A stretch of 43,730 nucleotides of DNA from Schlesneria paludicola DSM 18645 (GTDB taxonomy: Bacteria; Planctomycetota; Planctomycetia; Planctomycetales; Planctomycetaceae). The stretch covers positions 1-43,730 of the forward strand of contig CAMCMU010000042.1 of the NCBI GenBank assembly GCA_945876035.1, written 5' to 3'. The position numbers and the translations under genes were made by a program. Each line of letters begins with the position of its first letter. Position 1 is the first letter of the stretch. The notes beneath the pieces were generated by a model. That model saw nothing but the letters and a program-made list of their open reading frames with translations, searched no databases and was not told where the DNA came from. Shown piece by piece: positions 8,532-17,557 of the stretch.

Positions 8532-9279
8532 CGTTTTGCCTTTCTGAAGGGGGTCGAGGGAAAATGTCATCCGAGTTCAAGGGTGCCGTTTCCGTCGACC
8601 ACGAGAGAGCGTGGCGCAGGACATCCCCCACAAAATAACGCCGAAAAACGCTTTCGTTAAGGACTACTTGTGTGTTTTTGTCTCTTCCGTTCCCCAAATC
8701 GAAGGCGTCGCGGATTATAGCGCTCTCGGCATCTTCATAAAACATGGAAACCGCGGGAGACCTCGTTACCGTTGAAAAATTTCGTGGGTCTTCCGAAAAA
8801 ACTTATAGGCCAAAGGAATCACAGACCCGTTCAGAGGAATCGTGCGATCAAGGCGAAATTTCAAGGACTTCCGCTTATTTTCTGAGGAACTCCGCAGGAA
8901 AGCAATCGGAAATGATGTTCCATTCGCTCGAAAAGAACAAGTCGTCCGACGCAAAGAACCGCCAGCGGACGATTGAAAAAACGTCATTCGGAGGCGTTTC
9001 CGTGTTGAGGTCTACGGCTTTTGTTCGCGTCTTGAATATGCCGTGTGAACGCGACTGAACGGGCACTGAAAAAACGTCAGTGACGACGAGGTTCGATCAT
9101 TGGCCGCTGGGAACGTGAACGAAGCGAACACGAAGCCAGTCAACGTTCGGCTCGTCGATTGTGGTTATTGTGTGAGCACAAAAGACAATCAGCCCGGCCA
9201 ATGGAGAGACCCACCAGCCGGGCTAAAAATATTAGAAGCCAATATCAACCGTTTGACCGTAACGTGCGAGGCTGTCGTC
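8532..9279. other. Long non-coding gap
   Basis: No gene is supportable in these 748 bp. The 3' end holds a terminator-like hairpin (9191-9224) for the following minus-strand lipoprotein gene, and a minus-strand TATAAT sits at 8714-8719. Confidence 0.45.
9191..9224 (-). terminator. Terminator-like hairpin after the Cys/Gly-rich lipoprotein
   Basis: AGCCCGGC (9191-9198) pairs perfectly with GCCGGGCT (9217-9224). It starts 56 bp past the stop at 9280. The T run on the minus strand comes only after a 7-nt interval, so strength is uncertain. Confidence 0.55.
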
Positions 9280-9621
9280 TCAGTACGTAGGCAGGGAGTT
9301 TGGAATCAATGTGGTGGTCGTATAGTTGCCCGGCGAAGCCATGATCGGCGCGCCAATGATCGCTGAACTTGGAACGATTGCGGTCTGTGTCGGCCCGGAC
9401 ACGAATGCGGTCTGATTGGCATCAAGACCTTGGTAGTACGCACCTTGCTGGGGAGGATAATACCCTCCACCACTGGTCGGGCAACCTCCGCCACATGGGG
9501 CGGGGCCACATGGGGCGCAGCGATTGGCACCGCAGCCATAGCCACCACCGAGGCAGCAACAGCCGACCGATGACAAGGTGAGAATCAAACCAGTCAATAC
9601 GAATGCAATCTGCTTGGACAT
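9280..9621 (-). CDS. Cys/Gly-rich small lipoprotein
   Basis: The 113-residue product has a signal peptide ending in SSVGC, a lipobox with three consecutive Cys at the processing site. It continues with a Gly-Cys-Pro rich stretch (about residues 22-60) followed by a Thr/Ser/Pro-rich tail. Such composition is common in planctomycete surface proteins. No enzyme motif is present. AAGGAAG lies 4-5 nt before the ATG at 9621. It is a single-gene unit with a likely terminator at 9191-9224. Confidence 0.75.
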   Translation of the reverse strand: MSKQIAFVLTGLILTLSSVGCCCLGGGYGCGANRCAPCGPAPCGGGCPTSGGGYYPPQQGAYYQGLDANQTAFVSGPTQTAIVPSSAIIGAPIMASPGNYTTTTLIPNSLPTY

Positions 9622-9939
9622 GAAGCTTCCTTCGTGTTCGAACCCGTCGGGACAGGAATTGGGGGGGGAGGAGACGACTATCTGTTTGGCCTGCGACCAG
9701 CGGGAGAACCGGCCTGCTTTAACGATCCGATCGTCGAAGCGGCGGGTGTATAACTCAAAGTGCCGAAACGCGCGAAGAGCAATTTTAAAAAAAATTGCCG
9801 AACTTCAACTTTTTCCTCAAGTTCCTTCCCGAGCTGTTTGTAGCCGAGTGGCCGTCGTGCGACGGTGATCGACAGTTGTGATATTATTGTGTCCGGTGGC
9901 TCCCTCATCTTGCGTGCTACGAATATGTTAAAAGTAATC

Positions 9940-10158
9940 ATGAACTCAACTCTCCTTGAAGAACGACTGATTCGGCTGGAAACCGCCATTGCACACACCC
10001 AGCACGACCTCGAGCAGATAAACGATTCACTGCTCACTCTCCACGTCGAATTGAAATCGTACCGCCAGGAAGTCTCGCGTTTGGAAAGGCGTCTTCAAAC
10101 TCTCGGTGAAGCACCGGAATTCCGCGATCCGAGCGAGGAACAGCCGCCCCACTACTGA
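9940..10158 (+). CDS. slyX: SlyX family protein
   Basis: The 72-residue product is predicted to be almost entirely a coiled coil (heptads from about residue 5 to 52) and ends in the diagnostic PPHY. Both length and ending match SlyX. The family is widespread, but its molecular role is not settled; in Escherichia coli it sits next to slyD. No slyD is visible here. An earlier in-frame ATG at 9925 would add five residues; neither has a good ribosome-binding site, and the later one fits family length. Confidence 0.85.
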   Translation: MNSTLLEERLIRLETAIAHTQHDLEQINDSLLTLHVELKSYRQEVSRLERRLQTLGEAPEFRDPSEEQPPHY

Positions 10159-10327
10159 TCCCACGATCGACGGCGGTTAATTTGGCTCAGCATCGGCAGT
10201 TACCGCCAGATTCCATCTGCAATCCAGCCGACTGCCGAGAAAATGGGGCGGTCATTGGCCGATTGACTGTACGCGGTCTTGTCTCGTTTTTTAACAGTCG
10301 ATATCACGTGGCCAATTCCTGATTCCT

Positions 10328-10777
10328 ATGTCCAGATTCCAGCAAATACAGGGCGCCTTCCTAGGGCCGGTCGGGCGTGCATCACTGCTGGTGTTGTTCA
10401 CTTTTCTTTTGACTGTTTTTTGCTTGGCTCGGTCCATCGAACCAGACCCGCGCGGTTATGGGACTCATCGTCAACTGGGTTTACCCGAATGCACTTTTCA
10501 GATGTTGTTTTCAATTCCCTGTCCCGGGTGTGGAATGACGACCAGCTTTTCACACTTCGTACGCGGGGATTTGTGGGACGCCGCTCGTGTCAGTATTTCC
10601 GGACTATTGTTGGCGATCGTGGCCACAGTGGTGATTCCTTGGAGTTTGGCCAGTGCGGTTCGTGGCCGACTGTTGGGGATTAAAGACCCCTCGATTGTGG
10701 GTGCTCGCTTGGTGATCACGCTTGGTGGAATCTCGCTTGTAAACTGGTTATGCAGGTTATGGTCGTCCACATTATAG
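10328..10777 (+). CDS. DUF2752 membrane protein
   Basis: The 149-residue product has the DUF2752 signature CPGCGMTTSF near residues 65-74, preceded by FSIP. Three hydrophobic segments are seen (about 17-36, 90-112, 125-142). The family is predicted to be membrane-embedded with an unknown function. The neighbouring lipoprotein genes point to an envelope context but no operon is proven: the next gene starts about 160 bp later. Confidence 0.85.
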   Translation: MSRFQQIQGAFLGPVGRASLLVLFTFLLTVFCLARSIEPDPRGYGTHRQLGLPECTFQMLFSIPCPGCGMTTSFSHFVRGDLWDAARVSISGLLLAIVATVVIPWSLASAVRGRLLGIKDPSIVGARLVITLGGISLVNWLCRLWSSTL

Positions 10778-10938
10778 ACTCGGTGTTGGAAATTTGAGCG
10801 AGTTGCTATCGGTTTTATTGGAGTCTTTTTTCTCTCTCATGATGGGGTGGAAGAATTCGATGGACCTCCGTGGCGAAGACGTTGTGATCGATGAATTTTT
10901 GTGTTGATGAATACGCCTCAGACGCAGGATCGCCCGCA

Positions 10939-11628
10939 ATGCAAATGACATGTCCCATTCTGCCTCGGCGTCAGTTTGTAAAAACTGCCGCATTGCTCAT
11001 TTGCGGTGTAACTTCCGTGGCTCTACCCGGCTGCTCTCTGGGTGTCATGTTTGGCAAAATGCTCACTGGCGATCCGAAGCGACTCTCAGAATTTAAGTCG
11101 ATGACGAGAGAAGATCTCGCCAAAGGAAAACGCAAAGTGCTCGTCATCTGCACCACACCGGAATCGGTGGAATCAGAACTGGCGACGCTCAAGTTCGATT
11201 TGATTGACGGAATTACACGGCGTATGAAACTGAACGGGATCAAAGTCATCAATCCGGATCTCGTCGCGGCTTGGATCGACGAGCATGATCATGCGGAGTC
11301 GAACCCTTCTGATTTGGCACAAGATTTCGAAACGGACTACATCATTCACGTTGATGTCGAGTCGTTTAGTTTTCGAGAGCCAAACAGTCCAAAATTATTT
11401 CGGGGTCGATCTTCGGGGTTCGTACGCGTTTTCAAAGTCGAGGACTTTGCGTCACAACGCGTCGCCCAAAACGTGTATGTGAACGAATTCGCTTCGACCT
11501 ATCCTACGCACCAACCCATTTCAGAACAGGGTCGATCATCGATCACCTTTCAAAAAGACTACGTCGAACGTTTGTGTGACCAATTGGCTCAAAAATTTTA
11601 CGATCACCGCATGGGAAACGATTTTTGA
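10939..11628 (+). CDS. Putative Tat-exported lipoprotein, first of a tandem pair
   Basis: The 229-residue product begins with a twin-arginine type signal (PRRQFVKTAAL, compare RRxFLK) ending in the lipobox LPGC. The mature part starts a beta strand-rich region (KVLVICTTPES) and has LNGIKVINPDLVAAWID and DYIIHVDVESFSF, then LFRGRSSGFVRVFK and YPTHQPIS. The last boxes recur in the next gene. The pattern of a short nucleotide-free alpha/beta domain recalls GNA1162/LpoB/TolB-N type envelope proteins, but this is only an impression. Start at 10939 or 10945 is uncertain; an upstream in-frame ATG at 10891 would bury the signal. Confidence 0.7.
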   Translation: MQMTCPILPRRQFVKTAALLICGVTSVALPGCSLGVMFGKMLTGDPKRLSEFKSMTREDLAKGKRKVLVICTTPESVESELATLKFDLIDGITRRMKLNGIKVINPDLVAAWIDEHDHAESNPSDLAQDFETDYIIHVDVESFSFREPNSPKLFRGRSSGFVRVFKVEDFASQRVAQNVYVNEFASTYPTHQPISEQGRSSITFQKDYVERLCDQLAQKFYDHRMGNDF

Positions 11629-11732
11629 GCCCCAAAACTCAAACATTCTCTGACGGATTTGGTGAATTTGAGAAAGCATAAAAGACATCTTACTTCGGTT
11701 GAAGTTATTTTTGAATGACGGAAGGCTTTTCC

Positions 11733-12416
11733 ATGAGAAGTGCAGCAACACAAGGGCGTTTCAGGCACGGTTGGCGATCGCTGCTGTCTGCTTGCATCCT
11801 TTGCAGCGTCCTGAGCGGTTGCAACTACGTGTTGATTTTGGGCTATCTGATCGGTGGGCCCCCATCGGTCGAACCCGATTTCGATAAAGAAACGAAAGAG
11901 TGCATGACCGATAAGGACGTGACCGTTGCCGTGGTTTGCTTCGCACCCAATGAGGTTCTTTTTAGTTTTGAAAACGTCGATCACGAACTGGCCAAGTACG
12001 TTTCCTTTCGGTTGAGCGAACACAAAATCAAGATCGTGCCACCGGACTACGTGAAAGCGTGGCTGGAAGAAAACAAAGATTGGGACAAGCCTGAGGAAAT
12101 AGGTGCCCATTTCAAGGCCACCTATGTTGTCTACATTGACCTCAACAAGTTCTCTCTTTACGAAGAAGGGAGCGCGAGTCTTTATCGCGGTCAGTCGGAG
12201 GCATTTGTCAGCGTCTGGAAAATGGACGATGACGGCGAAGGCGAGAAAATTTTCGGTGCCGAAAAAATCTCGAAATATCCGGCACAACAGCCAATCAGCA
12301 CTTCGGATGAAACATTCAGCAATTTCAAGGCGAGGTATCTGTCACGTCTGAGCGACCAAATTGGCCGGCTCTTCTACGAATATTACATCTCCGATGAAAT
12401 TGCCGGCGATAGTTGA
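11733..12416 (+). CDS. Lipoprotein, second of a tandem pair
   Basis: The 227-residue product is a paralog of the gene just upstream. Its signal is Sec-type (SLLSACILCSVLSGC) with no twin Arg. It shares with the first protein an opening beta strand (VTVAVVCFAP), HKIKIVPPDYVKAWL, a YVVYIDLNKFSL segment, LYRGQSEAFVSVWK and YPAQQPIS, in the same order. The GGYLIGGPPS-like region after the lipidated Cys is familiar from planctomycete genomes. GGAAGG lies 7 nt before the ATG at 11733. Function is unknown; a paired role at the inner face of the outer membrane is inference only. Confidence 0.72.
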   Translation: MRSAATQGRFRHGWRSLLSACILCSVLSGCNYVLILGYLIGGPPSVEPDFDKETKECMTDKDVTVAVVCFAPNEVLFSFENVDHELAKYVSFRLSEHKIKIVPPDYVKAWLEENKDWDKPEEIGAHFKATYVVYIDLNKFSLYEEGSASLYRGQSEAFVSVWKMDDDGEGEKIFGAEKISKYPAQQPISTSDETFSNFKARYLSRLSDQIGRLFYEYYISDEIAGDS

Positions 12417-13013
12417 CCGCACCCTGCCCGCTTAACCCGCCCACAGCAGGGGATCTCGTCGGCGTCGCTCGAATTCTCTATTGCTGCGAAAAGCCACTCG
12501 GCAGCCGATCGGGGTTCTTTCTGTTTCGCCATTTCGGATCACTCCTCCGTCAATCTCAACGAGCCATGGCAGATCGCGCCGGCACGGGGATGCCTCTGCG
12601 GATTGATTACAAATCGTCTGGTGCGGCCTGTCGATTCTCTTTGTGTTTCAGCATCGCCGCTCGGTGCGAGTTGGCCGCGAAAACAACGGTTTCAGTGACT
12701 TTTGGAAACGCCCGCTGAATGGCGTTGTTTTCGTTCTCAATCGGCATCGACGCGAGCTGTCACCGGTGATTTCCCCTCGAGGGGAGTCCGCAACACCATT
12801 GAGCGTCTTTTCCAGGGATGGCACCGTCCTCAAAAACCTCAACACGGCTGATCAAGGGCGATACGTTGCAAAACCAACTTGGTCAAAAATTCACACGCTG
12901 TCGAGTATGGATCTCAATCGACGGCATCAGCTGCGTCTTTATGGAAACTGCTCGAAAACTTCACGGGCCGCCATGGTGATCAGGCATGCTCTGGTAACAG
13001 TCCAACGAGCTGT
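12417..13013. other. Convergent non-coding gap
   Basis: These 597 bp separate the lipoprotein pair from the stop of the MBL gene. There is a 14-bp perfect palindrome (TCCCCTCGAGGGGA, 12772-12785) but no terminator with a T run and no credible gene. Confidence 0.45.
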
Positions 13014-13853
13014 TTAGATCCAGAGCTTTATTCGTTCTCGCAAATGTTGTGGAAATCGTTTTAAGACGGCTCGTTCGATGAGGTGAGACGGGTAGCGAGC
13101 GCTAAAGTGCATGGCAATGATCAGTTCGTTTTTGAATTTGTCTGCTCTTTCGAGAAAATCTTCCAGATGCAGATGCCCATACTTGTGGATTTTCTCGCGT
13201 TGGTGATCTCGGCGAAAAAATGTCATCTCAACAATCAGCACCTTGGCACGGAACGCGGCTTCACAGTCATCGAGCCCCTTCGGTGAGGTGTCTCCCGTAT
13301 AGCACACGAGCGGTGTCCGCAGCTCATGAGTCACCTCGGCTCCACCAAGCCGCAGATCTCGCACTTGATCACTCGTAAACGACTGGTACTCCGGTTTCAG
13401 CTTCCTGCGTTTTTGCCAGACGAGATAGCCAACCGAGGGGACCGTGTGCGTCGTCGCGAACACCGTGACCACGTGCTCACGCGACAGCTCAATCTCTTCT
13501 CCCGGCTTGACTCCTATCAGATGACACGCCATTCGTCCGCGATCCAGCCTTTGCCATGCCTTCAGCAAACGATCGACGGCCTCAACGATCTCTTCCGGAA
13601 TGTAGATCGTCGGAGGCTCCATTTTCATCATCCGCCGCCGGGCCACATAGACTGGCAGCGCTGCCATGTGGTCCAGATGCGCATGCGTAATGAAGATCGT
13701 CGGCGTTCCGATGAAATCCCAAGGGCTCCCCCCCAAATCGAAGCCCAGCTTCAATTCTGGGATTCGCCAATAACTTTGCACCGCAGCGCGCGAGTAACCT
13801 TCAATTGTCAATCCACTGTGGTGACAGGACATTACCGGTAGGTTGTCGAGCAT
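13014..13853 (-). CDS. MBL-fold metallo-hydrolase (RNase Z-like)
   Basis: The 279-residue protein has the metal-binding box THAHLDH (residues 56-62), an [13 protein letters not shown] segment near 140, CYTGDTS near 195 (metal-ligand Asp) and the late His in HLHLEDF and MHFSARY. This order matches RNase Z/ElaC-like beta-lactamase fold hydrolases, but I see no clear exosite for tRNA, so the substrate is uncertain. The ATG at 13853 follows the stop of the upstream oxidoreductase by 2 bp, and AAGGTG of that stop region is its ribosome-binding site. The two genes are therefore probably translationally coupled. Confidence 0.85.
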   Translation of the reverse strand: MLDNLPVMSCHHSGLTIEGYSRAAVQSYWRIPELKLGFDLGGSPWDFIGTPTIFITHAHLDHMAALPVYVARRRMMKMEPPTIYIPEEIVEAVDRLLKAWQRLDRGRMACHLIGVKPGEEIELSREHVVTVFATTHTVPSVGYLVWQKRRKLKPEYQSFTSDQVRDLRLGGAEVTHELRTPLVCYTGDTSPKGLDDCEAAFRAKVLIVEMTFFRRDHQREKIHKYGHLHLEDFLERADKFKNELIIAMHFSARYPSHLIERAVLKRFPQHLRERIKLWI

Positions 13854-13855
13854 GT

Positions 13856-14932
13856 TCACACCTTGACCGGTTTGCCCGTGGCAATACTTTTCGCTTCCGC
13901 ATGGCACAGCTTCAATGCGTCGCGAGCCAACTCACCGGAAAGAGGCGGCGGAACCACCCCGCTCCGCACGGCATCGACGGCCGCTTGAAGTTCCGCTGTG
14001 AAAGCCGAGCACCATTCAACCCCACCCCTCAACTTCGGCTGTCTCGTTTTTCCTTGCTCGATCACCGTCAATGGGCGATCCGGGCACCACACCCCACCAA
14101 CTGTCCCCGCGTTGTACATCAACGTTGCTCTTTCCAAAAAGATTTCGAACCCGTGCCCAAAAGCAAACCCCTCTGCCGCAATTCCGCCACTGACAGCGCT
14201 CACCACGACCGAAGAATCGTCGTACACGTACTGAGTATGAACATGATTCACAAACCCCTCTTCCAAGATTCCTCGCGAAAAAACCTGGCTTGGTGCGCCA
14301 CAGACCAAGCTGATGAAATGATTGTCATGAATATGAAGATCGATCCCCCATCCCCCAATCTTACGAAAATCAGACATCGCGCTGGACCATTTCGGCGGCG
14401 AGATGACTCGACGAAAATGCGCTGCCCTCAGCCGGCCATATTTTCCGGAAGCGATGACTTCTGCGGCGTACTTAAATTCCGGAAAGAAGGGTAAAACCTG
14501 CGCAACCATCAACATTCGTCCGGTCTTTTTGGAGACGGCCACCATTCGGTCAGCGCCCCGGGAGTCGATGCAGATCGGCTTTTCCACCAAAACATGCTTG
14601 CCGGCTTCTAACGCCGCAATGACCGTTTGTTCGTGACAGTCATTAGGAAGGCAAATATCAATCAGTTCAATTCGAGGATCGGTGAGCATTTCTTCGAAGT
14701 TGTCATACGCATTGATTCTCGTTAGGTCGACATTGGGTCCACGTGGACCAAAATTCCCCTGGATCGATGTCCAATCTCCGATCAGCTTTTCCAAACTGCG
14801 GGAGCAAACGGTCGTCACGCTTCCACCCTTCAGCTTCGACCCCACAATCTTTCCCTCGTCTGAAATCTTGGTCGCTCCTGCAAAGTGAGCCCAGCCCATG
14901 AACCCCATTCCAACAATCCCTACTCGGACCAC
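13856..14932 (-). CDS. Gfo/Idh/MocA family oxidoreductase
   Basis: The 358-residue NAD(P)-dependent oxidoreductase begins [17 protein letters not shown] with the Rossmann GxGxxG box, contains [10 protein letters not shown] (the EKP motif, about residue 120) and the C-terminal half with [14 protein letters not shown], where Asp and His are the usual catalytic positions. The substrate would be a sugar, inositol or related polyol. The GTG at 14930-14932 is chosen: GGAGGGG is 8 nt upstream and the Rossmann strand starts directly after it, so the 88-codon extension is rejected. The next gene begins 2 bp after its stop. Confidence 0.9.
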   Translation of the reverse strand: MVRVGIVGMGFMGWAHFAGATKISDEGKIVGSKLKGGSVTTVCSRSLEKLIGDWTSIQGNFGPRGPNVDLTRINAYDNFEEMLTDPRIELIDICLPNDCHEQTVIAALEAGKHVLVEKPICIDSRGADRMVAVSKKTGRMLMVAQVLPFFPEFKYAAEVIASGKYGRLRAAHFRRVISPPKWSSAMSDFRKIGGWGIDLHIHDNHFISLVCGAPSQVFSRGILEEGFVNHVHTQYVYDDSSVVVSAVSGGIAAEGFAFGHGFEIFLERATLMYNAGTVGGVWCPDRPLTVIEQGKTRQPKLRGGVEWCSAFTAELQAAVDAVRSGVVPPPLSGELARDALKLCHAEAKSIATGKPVKV

Positions 14933-15495
14933 AATTTCATCCCCTCCCTTCCTCGACCGACCCAATCGCCCTCTCCAAAACACCGCACAGCGGTCACTAG
15001 CATCCAAACGGTCGCGAAGAGAATCAAGTCCGCCAAGAACATTCCGCCTGCCGCCGACTCGACTCCCAAAGTCAGCGACATGGATCATCATTCCCGCAAC
15101 GAAAGATGTGCCCTGAAAACAGGCAGCCGCAATATGCGCACTTTCAAGGCATGCCACAAGTCTTTTTATTAAAACAACTTGCCGACAGAGATGCACTCAC
15201 GGCAAGTGTTTTACGTGTTGACTCCGGAGCATGCTGGCGTTTTTCGCGATCTTGGTAAATCTCCGCTTATCTGGCAACTGAGACTAGATTTCCCATACAG
15301 ACGGTTGTTATCCTTGTGACAACGTACTCCAGTTGACGACAGTGTTCACTGCCTGTCCAGGTGACACGTCCAGGTGTGGGCAACTGAGTGCGGTGGGTTA
15401 TAGGGATAGCGAGTTATGGATGACGGCCAATCGGAATAGGTCGGCCGCTCGAAAACACAGGGACGGTTTTTGAACCAAGAATAAGGGGTAGTCGA
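14933..15495. other. Divergent non-coding region before csrA
   Basis: These 563 bp should hold the promoters of the oxidoreductase operon and csrA. I find no consensus -35/-10 pair that I would defend and no gene. Confidence 0.4.
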
Positions 15496-15702
15496 ATGCT
15501 TGTACTCTCTCGAAAGCCGGGTGAAAAAATACTGATCGGCGACAATGTCTCGGTGACGATCGTGCGGATCGGTCCAAATACCGTTCGGATCGGAATCGAA
15601 GCCCCGCGCAACATGAACATTGTTCGCGAAGAACTCTGTCAACCAGCCGGGCAATTTGACGAAGATCTTGATTCGCACTTATCGAATGACGCCCACCTTT
15701 AG
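15496..15702 (+). CDS. csrA: Carbon storage regulator, translational regulator CsrA
   Basis: The 68-residue protein is a complete CsrA: MLVLSRKPGEKILIGDNV at the start, VTIVRIGPNTVRIGIEAP in the core strands, and the RNA-binding VREE near residues 43-46. It dimerises and binds GGA in mRNA leaders to control translation. AAGGGG stands 7 nt before the ATG. It is a single-gene unit, followed by two strong hairpins. The C-terminal 20 residues are an unstructured acidic tail. No fliW or flagellar gene is present in the window. Confidence 0.96.
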   Translation: MLVLSRKPGEKILIGDNVSVTIVRIGPNTVRIGIEAPRNMNIVREELCQPAGQFDEDLDSHLSNDAHL

Positions 15703-15716
15703 CCAACGATTCTCAT

Positions 15717-15740
15717 GGATGACGGTTTAAACCGTCATCC
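15717..15740. terminator. 24-bp palindromic hairpin after csrA
   Basis: GGATGACGGTTT and its exact complement meet without spacer, 14 bp past the csrA stop. It lacks a T run. It could end csrA transcription, stabilise its mRNA or bind a protein. Confidence 0.5.
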
Positions 15741-15784
15741 GGCTCTGGCCGAATTCATTGGTCAATCTAAATATTGACACAAGA

Positions 15785-15843
15785 AAACAACAAAAAACGG
15801 CAGCAACGTGAGTGACTCATGTTGCTGCCGTTTTTTGTTGTTT
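15785..15843. terminator. Very long bidirectional terminator hairpin
   Basis: Two 23-nt arms are perfectly complementary, and the 13-nt loop can pair further (TGAG/CTCA) down to three bases. The arms carry A6/T6 runs, so each strand shows a stem followed by U residues. It isolates csrA from the DUF1501 gene. Confidence 0.85.
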
Positions 15844-16083
15844 ATGATCGCTGTCTTTATTTTTCGAAAGTAATCACGAAACATTTTCGGGACTCGACTT
15901 GTGTCGCCCCTTCTGAAATAATTTTAATGACCTTGAGATCACGTATCCGGAGTGGCAAGACTCTTGGGCTGTCCGTCGCGGCTTGCGAACTCGCGCGACC
16001 ATTGCGTTGGAGGGGCAAATGTTGCTGCAATCACAGACAATACTGCTCCTCAATTCCTCGGTTTAGGGTGGTGAGTGTGATTC

Positions 16084-17463
16084 ATGCTAAACTTGACAGG
16101 ACGTGGTACGAGTCACACGTGCGATGGAATGAAACGGCGAGACTTCTTGCAAGTCGGAAGTCTTGGAGCAGCCGGGCTGACTCTCGCCGATTTGGCCGCA
16201 ATGGAAGCGGGGGCCGCGAAGAAGCCGGGAACAGACGGGCGATCTTGTATCATGATCTTCAATCTCGGTGGACCGAGTCAACTGGACACGTTCGACCCGA
16301 AGCCAGAGGCACCACTCGAAATTCGGGGGCCATTCCAGCCAATCGCGACGAAATCACCCGAGATCCAGATTAGCGAAATTTTTCCGCGACACGCCGCCAT
16401 CGCCGATCATCTGTCGTTTGTTCGAAGTTGCAATCACGGTGCCCCGGCCGTGCACGATGCCGGTTGGCAAATGATGCAAACCGGGCGTTTTTTTTCCGGT
16501 GGTCTGAACACACCTCACGCCGGCAGCGTGACCGCCTATTTAATGGGCCGCAAGACCGACCTGCCGCCATTTGTTGTCCTTCCCGAGTTGATGGGATCCG
16601 GTGGAGGAGACATTCCGAATGGACAGGCGGGGGGGTTCATTGGCAAGGCTCATGATCCATTCGTTCTCAATGCCGATCCTTCCAAGCCCAATTTTGTCGT
16701 TCCCGATCTGTTGCCTCCAAAGCAGATCGGTGAAGCGCGTCTCGATCGTCGGCGCAAGCTTCGAGACGTTGTCGATCACACGATTTCCAGCTTCGAGAAC
16801 AGCGAGAACGCTCAATTGCTCGACAGCAGCTTTCAGTCGGCATTCCGCATCATGACTAGCCCTCAAGCGCGTGAGGCATTTGACCTGACACAGGAACCAC
16901 AGTCCGTTCGTGAACGGTATGGGATGAACCGATTCGGTCAATGCCTGCTCCTCTCACGTCGGCTTGTGGAAGCTGGGGTGAGATTCGTCACCGTAAATAC
17001 GTTCCTGACGGTCTTCAACGAGGTCACGTGGGACATTCACGGGACGCTTCCGTTCACCTCGATTGAGGGAATGAAGAACCTCGTCGCTCCCATGTACGAC
17101 CAAGCCTACAGTGCTCTCATTGAGGATCTCGTCCAACGCAGCATGTTGGCAGACACACTGGTCTGTAGCCTCGCCGAATTTGGGCGAACCCCGCGAGTGA
17201 ATCCGGCAGGGGGACGTGATCATTGGCCTCAATGCTGGACGGTTTACTTTGCTGGGGGAGGTGTCAAAGGCGGTCGTGTCGTGGGGCGCAGCGATCCGAT
17301 TGGTGGTTATCCCGCCGAGCGTCCGGTGACTCCTCCCGAGATTCTGGCGACAATTTTCCACAGCCTTGGCTTCAATGTCGAGGAACATCTCCCCGGTCCA
17401 GCCGGTCGGCCTTTCCCACTCGTCGATTTCGGAACAAAACCGATCTTGGAACTCTTTTCTTGA
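16084..17463 (+). CDS. DUF1501 domain-containing protein
   Basis: The 459-residue protein matches the planctomycete DUF1501 family of alkaline phosphatase-fold (sulfatase-like) secreted proteins. A twin-arginine signal, KRRDFLQVGSLGAAGL, lies at about residues 17-32 after a short hydrophilic leader that is usual for the family. Diagnostic boxes are IMIFNLGGPSQLDTFDPKP (about 57-75), CNHGAPAVHD, and near the C-terminus LAEFGRTPRVNPAGGRDHWP. Family members occur beside DUF1549/DUF1553 proteins, as here: the partner starts 94 bp downstream. Their substrate is unknown; roles in degrading complex carbohydrates have been suggested. No metal-site argument is made. Confidence 0.93.
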   Translation: MLNLTGRGTSHTCDGMKRRDFLQVGSLGAAGLTLADLAAMEAGAAKKPGTDGRSCIMIFNLGGPSQLDTFDPKPEAPLEIRGPFQPIATKSPEIQISEIFPRHAAIADHLSFVRSCNHGAPAVHDAGWQMMQTGRFFSGGLNTPHAGSVTAYLMGRKTDLPPFVVLPELMGSGGGDIPNGQAGGFIGKAHDPFVLNADPSKPNFVVPDLLPPKQIGEARLDRRRKLRDVVDHTISSFENSENAQLLDSSFQSAFRIMTSPQAREAFDLTQEPQSVRERYGMNRFGQCLLLSRRLVEAGVRFVTVNTFLTVFNEVTWDIHGTLPFTSIEGMKNLVAPMYDQAYSALIEDLVQRSMLADTLVCSLAEFGRTPRVNPAGGRDHWPQCWTVYFAGGGVKGGRVVGRSDPIGGYPAERPVTPPEILATIFHSLGFNVEEHLPGPAGRPFPLVDFGTKPILELFS

Positions 17464-17557
17464 GCCTCAACACGAAGATCGAAAATCGCTGCGAATCCTC
17501 GCGAGGGAATTCATCCGATTCGAAACTTTTGTGGACGACTCACGAGGAACACACTCA

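Larger units (their letters stand above)
15703..16083. other. Gap between csrA and the DUF1501 gene
   Basis: The first 140 bp are two hairpins (15717-15740 and 15785-15843). The remaining 240 bp carry no gene and should contain the promoter of the DUF1501 gene; no clear consensus is seen. Confidence 0.45.

Noticed and set aside
9659-9670. G-rich run before the small lipoprotein gene
   Set aside because: Too short and isolated to call a G-quadruplex or phase-variable tract.
10891-10938. Upstream ATG start for the first tandem lipoprotein
   Set aside because: It would place 16 hydrophilic residues before the twin-arginine signal, so the later ATG is preferred.
13805-14494. Plus-strand open frame across the MBL and Gfo/Idh genes
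   Set aside because: It is antisense to two well-supported genes and lacks any family match.
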